A stretch of 64,000 bases of DNA from Prostheceraeus crozeri (taxonomy: Eukaryota > Platyhelminthes > Polycladida > Euryleptidae). Shown one piece after another: positions 9,624-19,911 of the stretch. The translations under genes and the position numbers were made by a program. The notes under the pieces are model-generated. The model searched no databases. It saw only the letters and a list, made by a program, of their open reading frames with translations, and had not been told where the DNA came from. Each line of letters opens with the position of its first letter. Position 1 is the stretch's first letter. Location of the stretch: the NCBI GenBank assembly GCA_907163375.1, contig CAJQUW010003229.1:21615-85614 (forward strand). The letters are read 5' to 3'.

Positions 9624-10511
9624 TCAAGATTTACGTTTGTGAATGGACAACAACTTCGAGATAACTTTATTAATTGACTGTTGCACTTTATCTATTGCGT
9701 CAAGCAGCGTGTGATGTACTTTTATTTCTTTTCTATTAACTTGCATTTTCTGCTGATTAATCTTCAATGCCGTTTTAAGTGCATTTAACTTAATTTTAAG
9801 ATCATCTAATTGTCTTTTAACAGCATCTAACTGTTCTTTATTTTCTTTAGAGTTTTCTTGTAAATTTTTCTTTAATTCATTTTCTAAATTGATTTTAAGA
9901 GTTTTCATTTTATCAACTCTTTGATTAAGCGAGTTTACTTCATTTATTATTCTATTCATCTTTTTCATTTGTTGAGTAATTTTAGAACTTAATTCATCAA
10001 CACTTTTTTGGAATGTACTTTGTAACTGCTTTAAATTTTTTTTAATTCTTTCAGGTAGTTTTTCTATTTCATCTTCTAATTGTTCTTTTAACATTTTTAT
10101 CTGATGTTTATTTTTAATTACAGCAGATTTTAAATTTAAAGAAAGTGATATTAAAATTTTTGATTGTTCAGAAATCTTTTTAAAAAGTTTTGCTATATCT
10201 GCTTCTAGCTCTCTATCCTTTTTATCAAGTTTTAATAATTTTTCGTTTAATGATTTGTCATTAAGTTTAAGCAACTTTAATTCATTCATCAGTGGAACCA
10301 AAACATCGTTTATATATTTTTCTTTTAAGTCATTGATTTGTGTATCAACATATTGTTTATTTGTCAACTCTGTATTTTGTTGCGGAAGAATAGAAAGATG
10401 CAATGGACCAGATAAAACGTCTCCAGTTTTCATAATATAATTTTCTATTCCTACTTCTAATTCACGATTATTCGGGATATATGCACCTCCACCAACATTT
10501 GGTAACATCAT
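9624..10511 (-). CDS. P2 fibre-like coiled-coil protein
   Basis: An intact 295-residue frame. Residues 27-40 (MKTGDVLSGPLHLS) and 51-59 (NKQYVDTQI) reproduce the pattern seen in phage tail-fibre proteins, where an M(T)GPL.L motif is followed by KYVD at a similar spacing. Residues 60-295 are almost continuous heptad-type coiled coil, rich in Leu, Lys and Glu. This suggests a trimeric or bundled virion spike; the fibre role is inferred. The start is the first of two Met codons, just after an A/T run. The gene is divergent with the plus-strand gene starting at 10559, leaving a 47-bp AT-rich shared promoter space. In P3 the N-terminal motif is deleted. Confidence 0.6.
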   Translation of the reverse strand: MMLPNVGGGAYIPNNRELEVGIENYIMKTGDVLSGPLHLSILPQQNTELTNKQYVDTQINDLKEKYINDVLVPLMNELKLLKLNDKSLNEKLLKLDKKDRELEADIAKLFKKISEQSKILISLSLNLKSAVIKNKHQIKMLKEQLEDEIEKLPERIKKNLKQLQSTFQKSVDELSSKITQQMKKMNRIINEVNSLNQRVDKMKTLKINLENELKKNLQENSKENKEQLDAVKRQLDDLKIKLNALKTALKINQQKMQVNRKEIKVHHTLLDAIDKVQQSINKVISKLLSIHKRKS

Positions 10512-10558
10512 TTTTTAACAATAAAAAAATAAATTTTTTTTCTAATAAAAATAAAAAA

Positions 10559-11930
10559 ATGGATAAAGCAAATTTAAAAAATTATATTCGTCCGCATCAT
10601 CCTGTTCTTCTTATTCGACGAGATCAACGGGATTTGAAAATAAATGTTTTGATAATAATAATAATAACAATCCATGTATAGATGTTAATATTTTATTTCA
10701 ATTACAAGCCGAAATATTTAGAGAACAAACAAAAGGTTTACCTTCTATAGAAACTAACTATTGTTTATTTCCGGGTGATCCATTTATTAAATTTATGGAT
10801 ATAGTAAGTAAATATAATGATGTAGCTTATGTTGAATTAAATAAAGAAAATATGGTTATAATAGGTCATAATAACGTTTATGGTTTTATTAGAGCAGTGT
10901 TACCATTTAGTAATACTGAATGGATAGAAAATAAAATTATTAATTATATCAATATTAAAGAATTAGTTCAAAAATTAAAATCTTTTTCCAAGGAAAAAAT
11001 TAGATTATTTGTTGATGAACAAAATCAATATAACATTCATATTGAAAGTAAAAAACATAATGAAGAATGATTATGTAAAGTTTATTATAGAGACACAATT
11101 TATAAACAAGAAACATTAGAAATGCCCCAAAGATATGATGATGATACGTATATAGGATTATATTCCAACTTAAATATTAATTTATTAAAATCTTACAAAA
11201 ATGGTTTAGCTCAACAAGAGAAAATTTATATGTGGACAACACCTTATACTATTAACAATGTCCATAATCATAATCATAATAAACGAACTGAAGGTTCTAG
11301 GGCTTTGCCCGATCTTAAAGAAACTAATAATAATGATAATAATATAGATGATGATTCTGAAACATCTGAAAAAGGTGTAAATGGTAACAAAGATTATAAA
11401 AATATCAGTAATTATAAAAATTTAAGTGAAGAAAAATTTATATCTCATACTGATGTACATGATATTAATACTACATATAATCAAAATTTATCTAAATTTC
11501 ATTTTCTTACAACTGAAAATAATAATGATGGTATAGTTGAAGATACTGTTAGACAACTATGTGTCGGGTCTACAAAATTTAAATTAGGATTTACATCTAA
11601 TCAGTTTAAAATTTTATCATCTTTAATAAAAACTAAAAGTGATTCAGATTATGGTGGTGTTATTAAATTTTCCAAAAGAGATCAAAGACCAATATTTTTC
11701 TCTATTATATTATTATCAGATAAAAGATGTAATTTAGAGTTAGATATTCCAATAAGAGAATGGTATCCTATCAGGAATGGCATCCTATACCAAAAAGTGT
11801 AATTTATGATGTTGAAGAATCAATTTATGATGATGATTAAGAATCAATTGATGATGATGATGAATAATCAATAGTTAGTGAAAATAAATTTAAATTATCT
11901 TTTGATAAAACATTATATGATGAAACTTAA
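10559..11930 (+). pseudogene. P2 two-part protein of unknown function (clamp-like?)
   Basis: Homologous to 48989-50412 in P3. The product has a Ser-rich start, an N-terminal domain (DPFIKFMDIVSKYNDVAYVEL), an Asn/Asp-rich low-complexity linker, and a C-terminal domain (KFKLGFTSNQFKILSSLI, then IKFSKRDQRPIFFSIILL and CNLELDIPI) ending in an acidic Asp/Glu tail. The two domains with repeated beta patterns remind me of PCNA/RAD9-type sliding clamps, but only weakly. In this copy the 5' part is frameshifted near 10590-10680 and TGA (11068-11070) splits the rest. A mini-hairpin unit is inserted in frame at 11284-11311. Confidence 0.5.
11284..11311. repeat. Double mini-hairpin insert in coding frame
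   Basis: CGAACTGAAGGTTCTAGGGC... forms two neighbouring stems, GAAC-TGA-GTTC-like and GGGC-TTT-GCCC. It lies in the Asn-rich linker of the 10559-11930 gene and translates to RTEGSRALP. The P3 homologue has the same unit at 49759-49786, with the first stem perfect. Confidence 0.75.
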
Positions 11931-11959
11931 TATGATAAAACTTAATAGAAAATACCAAA

Positions 11960-12160
11960 ATATTCGATAAAATTTTTAGATGTAATAAGTTTTTAGATGT
12001 AATAAGTTTTTAGATGTAATAAGTTTTTAGATGTAATAAGTTTTCAGATGTAATAAGTTTTTAGATGTAATAAGTTTTTAGATGTAATAAATTTTTTAGA
12101 TGTAATAAGTTTTTAGATGTAATAAATTTTTAGATGTTATAAATTTTTTAGATGTAATAA
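11960..12160. repeat. 17-bp minisatellite
   Basis: About eleven copies of a unit close to TTTTTAGATGTAATAAG stand head to tail between two convergent genes, the plus-strand two-part gene and the minus-strand polymerase. Stop codons occur in every unit, so it is not coding. P3 has TATGATAAAACT units (50400-50450) instead at the equivalent place. Confidence 0.9.
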
Positions 12161-13560
12161 AAAAATTATTATTCCCACGTGTCATCATCATCACTTAAAT
12201 TACTCTCACAGATGATTGTTTGAAATATTTCAGCTTGAATATCTTCTCCGTTATAAGGTAACATAATTTCATTTTCATCAGGTGCTTGACGTTTAAGAAT
12301 ATTTATTTGAACAGAAAATTTTTTTTTTCAGTATTATTATTTTTATCAGGAATACTAATTCCAGTTTCGAAAGATCTTTTCCATGGTTTATTAACTGTAG
12401 TCGATAATGTTTTCCCCGAATATAATTTTAGAAAATCTTCTACTTTTACTTTATCTTGTGAATATCCTTTGAATGTTTTCTTTTCACTAAGTCTCCCTTG
12501 TTCATCTACAGTAATACAATATTATATTTGGGAGCAATAAACATTGCAAAAATAATTCCACCATTTCCATAATCATTTTTTCCTTGACACAATTCTCCTC
12601 CAACATATCCAGCAGCATCTAATTTATTAAAGAGCTCATTGGAAATATATATTGAATCAGTATCTGTATAATGAATGTATTTTTCTTTGAAACCATTAAT
12701 TTCTAAAATAAAGTTATTCATGATTCTTCTAGAGTGAGAAAGAATGAAAGAACCTAAGTGTGATGGCATGAATGACGTCTTCCCATCTTTTACAATATTA
12801 GTTTTGAGAAATTCATCATCTTCCATTTCTACTTTCGCTAAATATTGTTCATCATTTAATTTTTCATAATCTTTTACTTCTTGAGTGAAATTTTTTCTCA
12901 ATGTATTCTCATTCCATAAATGATATTTAGTGGTTATATCTTTTTGCACAGTTTTGCCATATAGTGAATTCATCAATAATTTAATTAACTCATCACCTAC
13001 AGTATTTCCTTCTGTTTTATATCTTTTTCTCAAATTAAAAAGTTTTTCAATATAATTTCGAAATGGTGAAACTTGATAATTTTTTTCATAAATTATACCA
13101 TCAGTAATATGTAAGATTTTTCCCCCACATCTAACAATTTCTTGTATGTCTACAGAAGTTAATACATCATAACATATACCATTTCTAAACCTGATTACTT
13201 TTACATGAGAATTATTATTTTGATTTTTAACTTTATCTTTTATAGGAACTGGTTGGAAAAACATATCATTCGGATATTGAAACACAACAGAGAATATTCC
13301 AGTTTTAGGTCTAAATGTTTGTGTATTAAATTTATATACTATTTCCCGCTCTTCTTCTTGACGAAATTTTCTAGCTGATTCAGCTTTAGGGTATTCTGAA
13401 TTTTCATCATACATAGCTGATGGATATAAAGATGTTGCATCAAAAGCCATTAGAAATTCATTTTTTTGTTCAAGTAGGTGATTTGAAATTTTCTTACAAA
13501 TTTCAGTTTTATCTCCTAAATCTCGATACTGCTTCATTAAATCTATTAAATTACTTCCAA

Positions 13561-13592
13561 GGGACAAAGTCCCCCCAGCGCAGCGACCAGGT
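13561..13592. repeat. Mini-hairpin insert in P2 PolB
   Basis: GGGAC-AAA-GTCCC stem followed by an AGCGCAGCG stretch, lying in frame in the polymerase (GRCAGGTLSLGS when translated). Confidence 0.6.
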
Positions 13593-14289
13593 AAATACTG
13601 TTTTAATATTGGTAACAAGATGCTACAAAATGGCGATATGTATTTTCTTATATTTGCTGAAACTCTTCCACCTTTAACAGATTTTCTAATATAATTTCTA
13701 GCCCATAAATCTATATGAGAATGAATAATTATATTGTCATTTTGTACGCTTTTCTATGTTAAAGCAGAGGATGTCAAATTAGTAGTTATATCTTCACCAA
13801 CTAAATCTCGCATACATTATTATATTTGCAGATACAAAAAGCTAAAGAAAAAATATCGTTAACTAAATATGGTCTCCATTCATTTTCTTTTTATTTATAA
13901 TTTTCATGTGTTATGTCTCCAATTTCATAATTTAATTTACACACATTCGTAGGAATTTTAAAATTCTCACACCATTTAGAAAGACTTGTTTTTACATGTT
14001 GATAACTACATTTCATTATTATAGTTTGAAGTGCTAATTTACCTGAAAGTGAATCTTTTTTCATATTGTTTTTAAATCTAAGAGATTTTTGAATATATCT
14101 ACTAACACATTCAGTTGTATAAGGATTTTGTAATGAAGCAGTCAATATTCCTCTTGAAGTTTTAAGAGGCGGTTTAGATAATTTAAAATTAGCTTTTATC
14201 GGAAAATAGGAATCAAAACCTGATGAATTGTGAGCTATTAAAGTTACTCTAGAATAATTAAATTTTCCAAGAGTTTTAAAAAATTGATG

Positions 14290-14324
14290 GATCGGACATA
14301 CGTCCTCTGGGTTTCCCCCGATCG
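14290..14324. repeat. Double mini-hairpin insert in P2 PolB
   Basis: GGAC-ATAC-GTCC and GGG-TTT-CCC stems enclosed by GATCGG...CCGATC. It is in frame within the exonuclease region and adds roughly ten residues (SIGGNPEDV). Confidence 0.65.
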
Positions 14325-15706
14325 AACATTCATCATCCTCAGTTCTCGTAAATATTTTCACACAATTTTGAAGTTTATTAAATTCTAATTCAGTTAAATT
14401 ATTATACTCATCAATCTGTTTTTTAAGTTTTTTAATTTCATCTTCATCTTTTGATCGTTTAATTTTAATCATATCACTTAACAAACGTGTTTCTAATTCT
14501 TTCAATTTTTGTTTCGGTAAACAACATATAAATTTATTAAAATTAATAGCTCCTACAGCGTAAGGAATAGGATGAGCTGTTGAACAGTTAGGATCGGGAA
14601 AAGTTTCGAGATCCCAAATATATGTTAAACCATAGTCAATTTTTTTCTTTGTTATGATTTTATATTGACGCGTTGTTAGATTTTCATCAGTAACTGTTTT
14701 ATATATGGGTTTGAAATTATTTTCAATTTCTCTAATAGCTTTTAATTTATGAGATTTATTAATTAAACAATAGTGACCAATTGTTGAACCTGCGTGAAAA
14801 TAATTGTAATAAACATAATTATGAAACGTTTCAATTCCTCTAGGATTTAAATGACGATTGGCAGGACTATAATATTGAACGCATTCTCCAAAATATTTAT
14901 TGAATTGAGAAAATTTGCAGTTTGACATTACTCCTGTTCTAGATGTGGCTTTCTCTTTATATAAAAAATTATTAAACATTTCTTTCATAATTTCTCCCTG
15001 TTCTTCATTAAAACCTCGTAAAACATTATAACATTTAATAAAACAAAAATCTTCAGAAGGAATATAACAATATTCAACGAAATATTCTTTGATTCTATAT
15101 TTCATATTAATCCCTGCCCCTCTATGCGATCTTTGTACTAACTTCATTCCAAAATCTTCATATTTAATGTTACCTGTAAAAATCCATTCGTTAGCATCGG
15201 ATTTCTCATCCAGATTCGAAAACCATATTTCAAATGAATTTTTATTATAGGTTACGTAAAAATTTTGAATTATATTTTCCTGATCTTTAACAACTTTTCC
15301 AAATAAATTAATAATTTTACCATTTGCTAAAAGTTTCCTCATATCATTTACTACATTAATAAAATATACATTTTCATATTTAATTTCATTTGGATTAAAT
15401 AAATTACATAAATCATCACCAAGTTCATCCTTAATTCTATCATCAAAAAAGATATCACTAATAGGAGTTTCTAATATTTCTTTTGTTCCACGTTTCTGTT
15501 TTTTAGTATTACGTCTAATACTACGCCTAGTACGTTTCTGTTTTTTAATACGTTTACTACGTTTACTATGTTTAATTTGCGCATCAAACTCAGCAGTTTG
15601 TTTCTTGATTAATTCATCAATCCTAGACGTTTGTCCGAGAGACATTTCACGATTCATATTTTTTAAAAGAAAAAATGAATTTTTACATAGAACCTCGGTT
15701 CCGTTT

Positions 15707-16036
15707 TTACATATACACAGGAATATGTAATTGATGTAATGTTTCTAATTCATGTGTTGTTAAATGTTCTTTCTTAACCAACCACCATAAATTATTATAC
15801 GCCAAAAATACTCGGAAACTTCTTAAACAAAGTGGAAAGTCTTTTGTTTTAACACACGGTTTAATACCATGTTTTGTTTTATAATCTGTAACGAACGCTA
15901 CGTATTTATCATGATAATAAAATCTAACTTCTTTCTTCGAATTTACAGGATTTGTAGGATGACGATAATCTTTTAAAACTGGTACATGCTCTATCTTGTA
16001 AGCACTCAACATATTTTTTTTCATTTTTATTAACAA
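15707..16036 (-). CDS. Small P2 gene, function unknown
   Basis: A 109-residue frame, rich in Lys, His and aromatic residues (RFYYHDKYVAFVTDYKTK; FRVFLAYNNLWWLVKK). I do not recognise it. It sits in the same orientation between the packaging ATPase (46 bp away) and the polymerase (49 bp away), with short A/T runs before each start, so it is probably expressed with them. No counterpart was seen in P1 or P3, which carry the other polymerase module, so it probably belongs to the type-A replication module. It could be a terminal protein or replication cofactor; there is no direct evidence. Confidence 0.45.
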   Translation of the reverse strand: MLIKMKKNMLSAYKIEHVPVLKDYRHPTNPVNSKKEVRFYYHDKYVAFVTDYKTKHGIKPCVKTKDFPLCLRSFRVFLAYNNLWWLVKKEHLTTHELETLHQLHIPVYM

Positions 16037-16082
16037 AAAATTTATAAGAAAAAATTATTCGTTCACTACGCGAAAATATTTT

Positions 16083-16828
16083 CTATAACTCTATCATGAA
16101 TTTTTTATCAATATTAATTGTGATAAATCCATAATCTTTTGACCAAGCATTGTTACACGATTGTTTAAATTCATCTTTATTTCTTACGCATAAATCTCTT
16201 AACAAATCACTTAAGTTTCTTGCATTTATTTCAAATAGTATAAATATATTTGCATTCTTTCTAATAACACTTCCGTCTAATGAATACATACTTTGTGTTA
16301 AATAAAATACACTACAGTTGTTATGTCTACCTCTTGTGAAATAATTTCTCTGAACTGACTGATTTCTATCATTAACGCAATCATCAAAAATTACATAATG
16401 TTTCATTGTTTTATCTAGTTTACTAGGATCTTGCATATTACCACTATCATCTATTAATTGTATCTTTATATGCTTATTTTTATTAGATTCAACTAACTGA
16501 TTATTTTTTGCTGCTTCTTCACACCACGAACTTATTTCTTCTTCATCTTCAGATTTTTCATATTCTTTGAATAATGAAGCAATTGCTGTTTTTTAAGATT
16601 ATTTTCAAATCCATATTTTAAAAATTGATAGACGGGTTGTTCTGCTGTTGTTGTATAAATTATAAGATTGTTATAATCCAAAAAATTTGGAGTCGTTAAA
16701 ATTTTAAATAATAGATATGTTTTTCCACATCCTGATCTTCCACAAATAACTGACAAAACTTTATTAGATAAATTTGGATGATGATTAAATTTAAGTTTCT
16801 TTTTATTTAATGGGGGTAGTTCACTCAT
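16083..16828 (-). pseudogene. ATP: P2 packaging ATPase, A32/FtsK-HerA type (frameshifted)
   Basis: The enzyme that pumps DNA into the capsid in Polintons and relatives. Walker A is GRSGCGKTYLL (residues ~30-40 from 16828); Walker B is HYVIFDDC, followed by RNYFTRGRHNNCSVFYLTQS, the sensor region typical of A32-like ATPases. A frame change near 16590 (in a run of T) separates the Walker A part from a middle section, and the frame resumes at 16436. The equivalent P1 gene is at 20600-22746 but is on the opposite strand relative to its penton-like neighbour. Confidence 0.85.
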
Positions 16829-16892
16829 TTTTTAATAAAAAAAATTATTTTTATTTTATTTTTATTTTTAAAGAAGAAGAAGAAAATTAAAC

Positions 16893-16952
16893 TTCTCTAG
16901 CTTCGCGTGGGAGTTTATACCTCCCGAACGGGAGTTTATACCTCCCGAACCA
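16893..16952. repeat. Mini-hairpins between ATPase and penton-like gene
   Basis: A direct repeat of GGGAGTTTATACCTCCCGAA (16909-16948), each copy a stem GGGAG-TTTATAC-CTCCC, preceded by AGCTTCGCG. The second unit touches the 3' end of the penton-like gene. Confidence 0.6.
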
Positions 16953-17717
16953 AAAGATCTATCATAATATCTTCACCTCCAAAATTTATTTCTTGTCCTT
17001 TCTCATCAGTGATTCTAATGTTAATGTTGTTAATAGTTTTTCTTGTAATAGGGAAATATATTAATGTTTGTGGAATTACATTTAATCTATAACCAATGGG
17101 TACAGTAAAAGCTGGAAAACTGAATATTAAATTTGACAATTTACCATTTATATATCCTCCTTCAATAATGTCACAATGTACAACAATTGAATTTATTTCA
17201 GTTATTTTTGGAATCTTCTCACCTAAATGATAACCTTGACTATAGGTTTGTTTATTAAATCCTAATAGCTTTGACAATGATCTATCATGATTAAAATCAA
17301 CTTGATGATTTTCGTTTAAAGTAAGAGAAAATTTATTAACTGCCGGTTCAACTGCGAAATGTAATTGTTTCTTATCTTTAAATGGTATACCTAAATGTCT
17401 CTTAATTTCATTTGATATTGATTCAACTTCGTAAGAACCAGGAAGAAAAGTTTGTATTTTCCATGTTTTGCCTTTATCAGTAGAATATCTAAATTGATCA
17501 TTCACATCTTTGATAACGTTTTGAATAGTGTTAAATGTAGAGAAACTAGTCACTGCTAATTTTTATTTTGTTCCAAATGTAGAATGGGTTCTAAATTACA
17601 AGTGTGTGATGAAGTAGTTGTTATAATTTTTAACGTCGTACTAAATTTTGATGAACCCAAAATCTCTGTTAGATTTTCTAAATGATTATTAATTTTGTCT
17701 AAATCTGCTGAACACAT
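16936..17717 (-). pseudogene. P2 penton-like virion protein (one frame change)
   Basis: The C-terminal 205-residue frame (17553-16936) begins with a GTG, not ATG; the natural start is most likely ATG at 17715-17717, giving a 53-residue N-terminus (KINNHLENLTEIL) now ended by TAG. In P1 the two parts read through in a single frame (HYEVALTSFS), so P2 has lost about 7 bases near 17560. Recognisable family pattern: KGKTWK...PGSYEVESI, LLGF, CDIIEGGYING, PQTLIYFPITRKT, a beta-rich protein found in many animal Polintons that I take to be the single-jelly-roll penton (inference). Confidence 0.6.
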
Positions 17718-17747
17718 TTTTTAGTTAAAATTTTGAATAAATATTAT

Positions 17748-17822
17748 AGATAAAAATCGTAGATAAAAATCATAGATAAAAATCATAGATAAAAATCATA
17801 AATAAAAATCATAGATAAAAAT
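17748..17822. repeat. 14-bp tandem repeat
   Basis: About five to six units of ATAGATAAAAATC between the penton-like and coiled-coil genes. It is followed at 17841-17876 by GC-rich mini-hairpin sequence (GGGGGAAGCCC and GAACATTCGGTTC). Confidence 0.75.
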
Positions 17823-17855
17823 TAGAAACAACATATTTCAGCTACGGGGGAAGCC

Positions 17856-18746
17856 CTAGAACATTCGGTTCGTTATACTTTTATAATCCTTTTCATTTAG
17901 AATCTTCTTTTCTAACAGTCTTTTCAATATAGCATGAATTTCATTGAAACTAGAATTATGTCCTTCTTTTATTGCAGATATTAAAATATTTAATCTATTT
18001 AGTAATTGTTGTGGATCATCTGGTAAAAATATGGTTGTTTCTGTTTTCTGTTTTTCGGATAAACCTTTTCCTACTTTAACTCCCGTTGATAATAAATTTT
18101 CTAATTGTTTATAACGTCTAAGAGAATTTACTGCACCAACTCTATCTAACATAGCTTTATATTTTATGAGATCTTCTACAGCATAATTATTTAAATCTGC
18201 TCCTCTTAAAAGATCAACAAAATTTCTATCTAAACTAAAAGGAGATTTATCTGGTGAAAAAATTAAACCTCGAAAAGGTTGTGGAAATATTTCTTTTTGT
18301 CCGAGATAAAATCTAGGTATTGTTTTTCCATCTATAAATGAAATAGAATGTTCAAATTGCATAGATTTTGGTAATTTCTTATTAATGTTTGATTCTAGTA
18401 ATCCATAGTCATCTAATATAGTTTTGTGCTCTGGATCTGTTATATCAATTTGTTTATCATTATTTGTACTTTCTTTTTCAAGAGTTTTAAATGGTTTCAT
18501 AGTTTTCTCAAAATCAGTTTTTACTTGCTCGGTTTGCTGCATTTTTTCAAACATATCAGATTGAATACCAGCTTTTATCATTCTATGTTGAAGATGATTT
18601 TCTTTCATAATATTTCTTTGTTTTATTAACTCTTCTAATTGTTTTATTCTTTTAAAATTATCAGCTCTAATTTTATCCATTTTTAAAATATAATATTTGA
18701 ATTTTGTGGTAACATTGGAATACAGCAAAAACATTTTACTGAACAA
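17856..18746 (-). CDS. P2 conserved coiled-coil Polinton protein
   Basis: An intact frame of 296 residues. Residues ~24-100 form a Lys/Glu/Gln-rich coiled coil (FKRIKQLEELIKQRN). A globular part with RFYLGQKEIF and NFVDLLRGADLNNYAVEDL follows, and then a helical C-terminal module FLPDDPQQLLNRLNILIS...EIHAILKRLL. The last module and the LLRG...DL.KYK pattern recur in Polintons of other animals; function unknown. The start could also be the internal Met of MDKIRADN (residue 23), which follows a long A/T stretch. It is co-oriented with the terminal membrane gene 55 bp away. Confidence 0.65.
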   Translation of the reverse strand: MFSKMFLLYSNVTTKFKYYILKMDKIRADNFKRIKQLEELIKQRNIMKENHLQHRMIKAGIQSDMFEKMQQTEQVKTDFEKTMKPFKTLEKESTNNDKQIDITDPEHKTILDDYGLLESNINKKLPKSMQFEHSISFIDGKTIPRFYLGQKEIFPQPFRGLIFSPDKSPFSLDRNFVDLLRGADLNNYAVEDLIKYKAMLDRVGAVNSLRRYKQLENLLSTGVKVGKGLSEKQKTETTIFLPDDPQQLLNRLNILISAIKEGHNSSFNEIHAILKRLLEKKILNEKDYKSITNRMF

Positions 18747-18801
18747 ATTATTTTTTTATTGCTTTGTTGTTTGACATCTTTTCGTTTAAAGTTTTCTCGT
18801 T

Positions 18802-19485
18802 TTAAGTTTTGTTTAATAAAGTTTTGCTTAAATTTTCGCTTAAAGTTTTTAGCTCTTCTAAAAAAATTTTGTCATTTTCTTCATTAGAAATTTTACCATC
18901 ACTGGAAATTTTGCCATCCTGTCTATTCTTATCATCAACTTTTTCGGACTGTAATTGAAAGGTTTGATTTACTTCATTAGCTATTTGATCAAATTTTTCA
19001 ATCTCATCTAACGTAATAACATTATCATCACATACTCTTTGAAAGTAGTAATGTAGTTTATCATAGACTTCTTTAATATGTAAATGCTTAGTTTTTAATG
19101 ATTTTCGTTTCTTAGTTATTAAAGATTTATCTAACATTGTAACAAGTGAAGTTGCAAAAACACCCGTACCTGTTAAAGATGTAGCAACTACTGGAATTAC
19201 TAAAACACCTGAAGTTATTATAATTGTGAATACCCCTAAACTTACTGTTATAAAGATTCCAATTCCTGGTGTTACATTCTTAACTTTAGTCCATCTGTTT
19301 CTTAATTTTCTATAATGTTCTAATCTTAATAATAATTGAGATTCCTTATCTTTCATATAACGTACTCTATCTTTGTGTTTTTCTTTATTCAATTCACTTA
19401 TTTTTAACTGTGATAACGAAGGATATAGTCTTGTGGTTTCATCCACTTTTGTTTCTTCCATTTTTAAAGAAATATTTTTAGTCAC
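18802..19485 (-). CDS. P2 terminal membrane-type protein
   Basis: An intact frame of 227 residues. Residues 1-72 are polar and basic (KDRVRYMKDKESQLLLRLEHY). Residues 74-118 are strongly hydrophobic (GIGIFITVSLGVFTIIIT, then VLVIPVVATSL), long enough for two membrane spans or a fusion-like hairpin. The C-terminal part is acidic and Ser/Lys-rich. I do not recognise the family. The gene is the outermost in the element and its 5' end lies in the TIR, an arrangement shared with P1, so its promoter is probably inside the TIR. A membrane or virion-envelope role would fit, but is only inferred. Confidence 0.6.
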   Translation of the reverse strand: MTKNISLKMEETKVDETTRLYPSLSQLKISELNKEKHKDRVRYMKDKESQLLLRLEHYRKLRNRWTKVKNVTPGIGIFITVSLGVFTIIITSGVLVIPVVATSLTGTGVFATSLVTMLDKSLITKKRKSLKTKHLHIKEVYDKLHYYFQRVCDDNVITLDEIEKFDQIANEVNQTFQLQSEKVDDKNRQDGKISSDGKISNEENDKIFLEELKTLSENLSKTLLNKT

Positions 19486-19905
19486 ATGATATATTTTAAA
19501 AACCTGAAAGATGGATAAAATTCATGAATTTGAAAATCTTAACTTTTATGATTTTCGGTGTCCTGGAACGGTCATGATTTTGGGAGTAAAAATTGTAATT
19601 CTCAACTTTTGAGATTCTTAACTTTTATGATTTTTCGGTGTCCTGGAACGGTCATGATTTTAAGGGTGAAAATTGTAATTCTCAAATTTTGAGATTTTGA
19701 AAAATTTGAAAATTGGGTATTTTTAAAAACGCTTAAATTTTCGCCCTTCGGCCTTCGGCCACGTGAAATTTGAAGTCTACCTAAATTTTTGAAATTTTTG
19801 AAATTTTGATTTTTGAAAAAACCCGCAAAAGTGTGACATCCGGCGCAAGCGAAGCGAAGCAAAGCGAAGCGAAGCGTCGCGCCGGATGTCACACTATATA
19901 CTACT
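19395..19905. repeat. P2 right terminal inverted repeat
   Basis: Inverted copy of 3511-4110 with two 80-bp units instead of three; includes the GC-rich hairpin (19830-19895) and the first codons of the terminal gene. The target copy TGAAGT follows at 19906-19911. Confidence 0.88.
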
Positions 19906-19911
19906 TGAAGT

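Larger units (their letters stand above)
12169..15657 (-). pseudogene. POLB: P2 DNA polymerase B, type A module (split)
   Basis: This would replicate the element by a protein-primed mechanism, as known for Polintons. The N-terminal 588-residue frame (15657-13891) begins with a very basic stretch (SKRSKRIKKQKRTRR) and contains exonuclease motifs YIWDLETF near residue 345 and IAHNSSGFD near 470. The second frame (13618-12506) has polymerase motifs A (FDATSLYPS, residue ~60), B (LLMNSLYGKT, ~213) and C (YTDTDS, ~318). A TAA at 13888-13890, a damaged stretch 13620-13890 and a frame change near 12505 inactivate it. It is unlike the polymerase of P1 and P3 in sequence and strand. Hairpin inserts lie in frame at 13561-13592 and 14290-14324. 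Confidence 0.85.
3511..19905. mobile_element. Polinton/Maverick P2 (nested in P1)
   Basis: A 16,395-bp element with TIRs beginning AGTAGTATATAGTGTG and the 6-bp target duplication TGAAGT (3505-3510, 19906-19911), the canonical Polinton size and duplication length. Left to right: protease (+), then on the minus strand PLA2-integrase, pX-like, MCP, pVI-like and fibre-like genes, a plus-strand two-part gene, and on the minus strand PolB (type A), a small gene, packaging ATPase, penton-like, coiled-coil and terminal membrane genes. Protease, integrase, MCP, PolB and ATPase carry stops or frameshifts. P2 is nearly identical to P3 from the protease to the plus-strand gene at 10559-11930 but differs completely in the polymerase. 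Confidence 0.92.
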
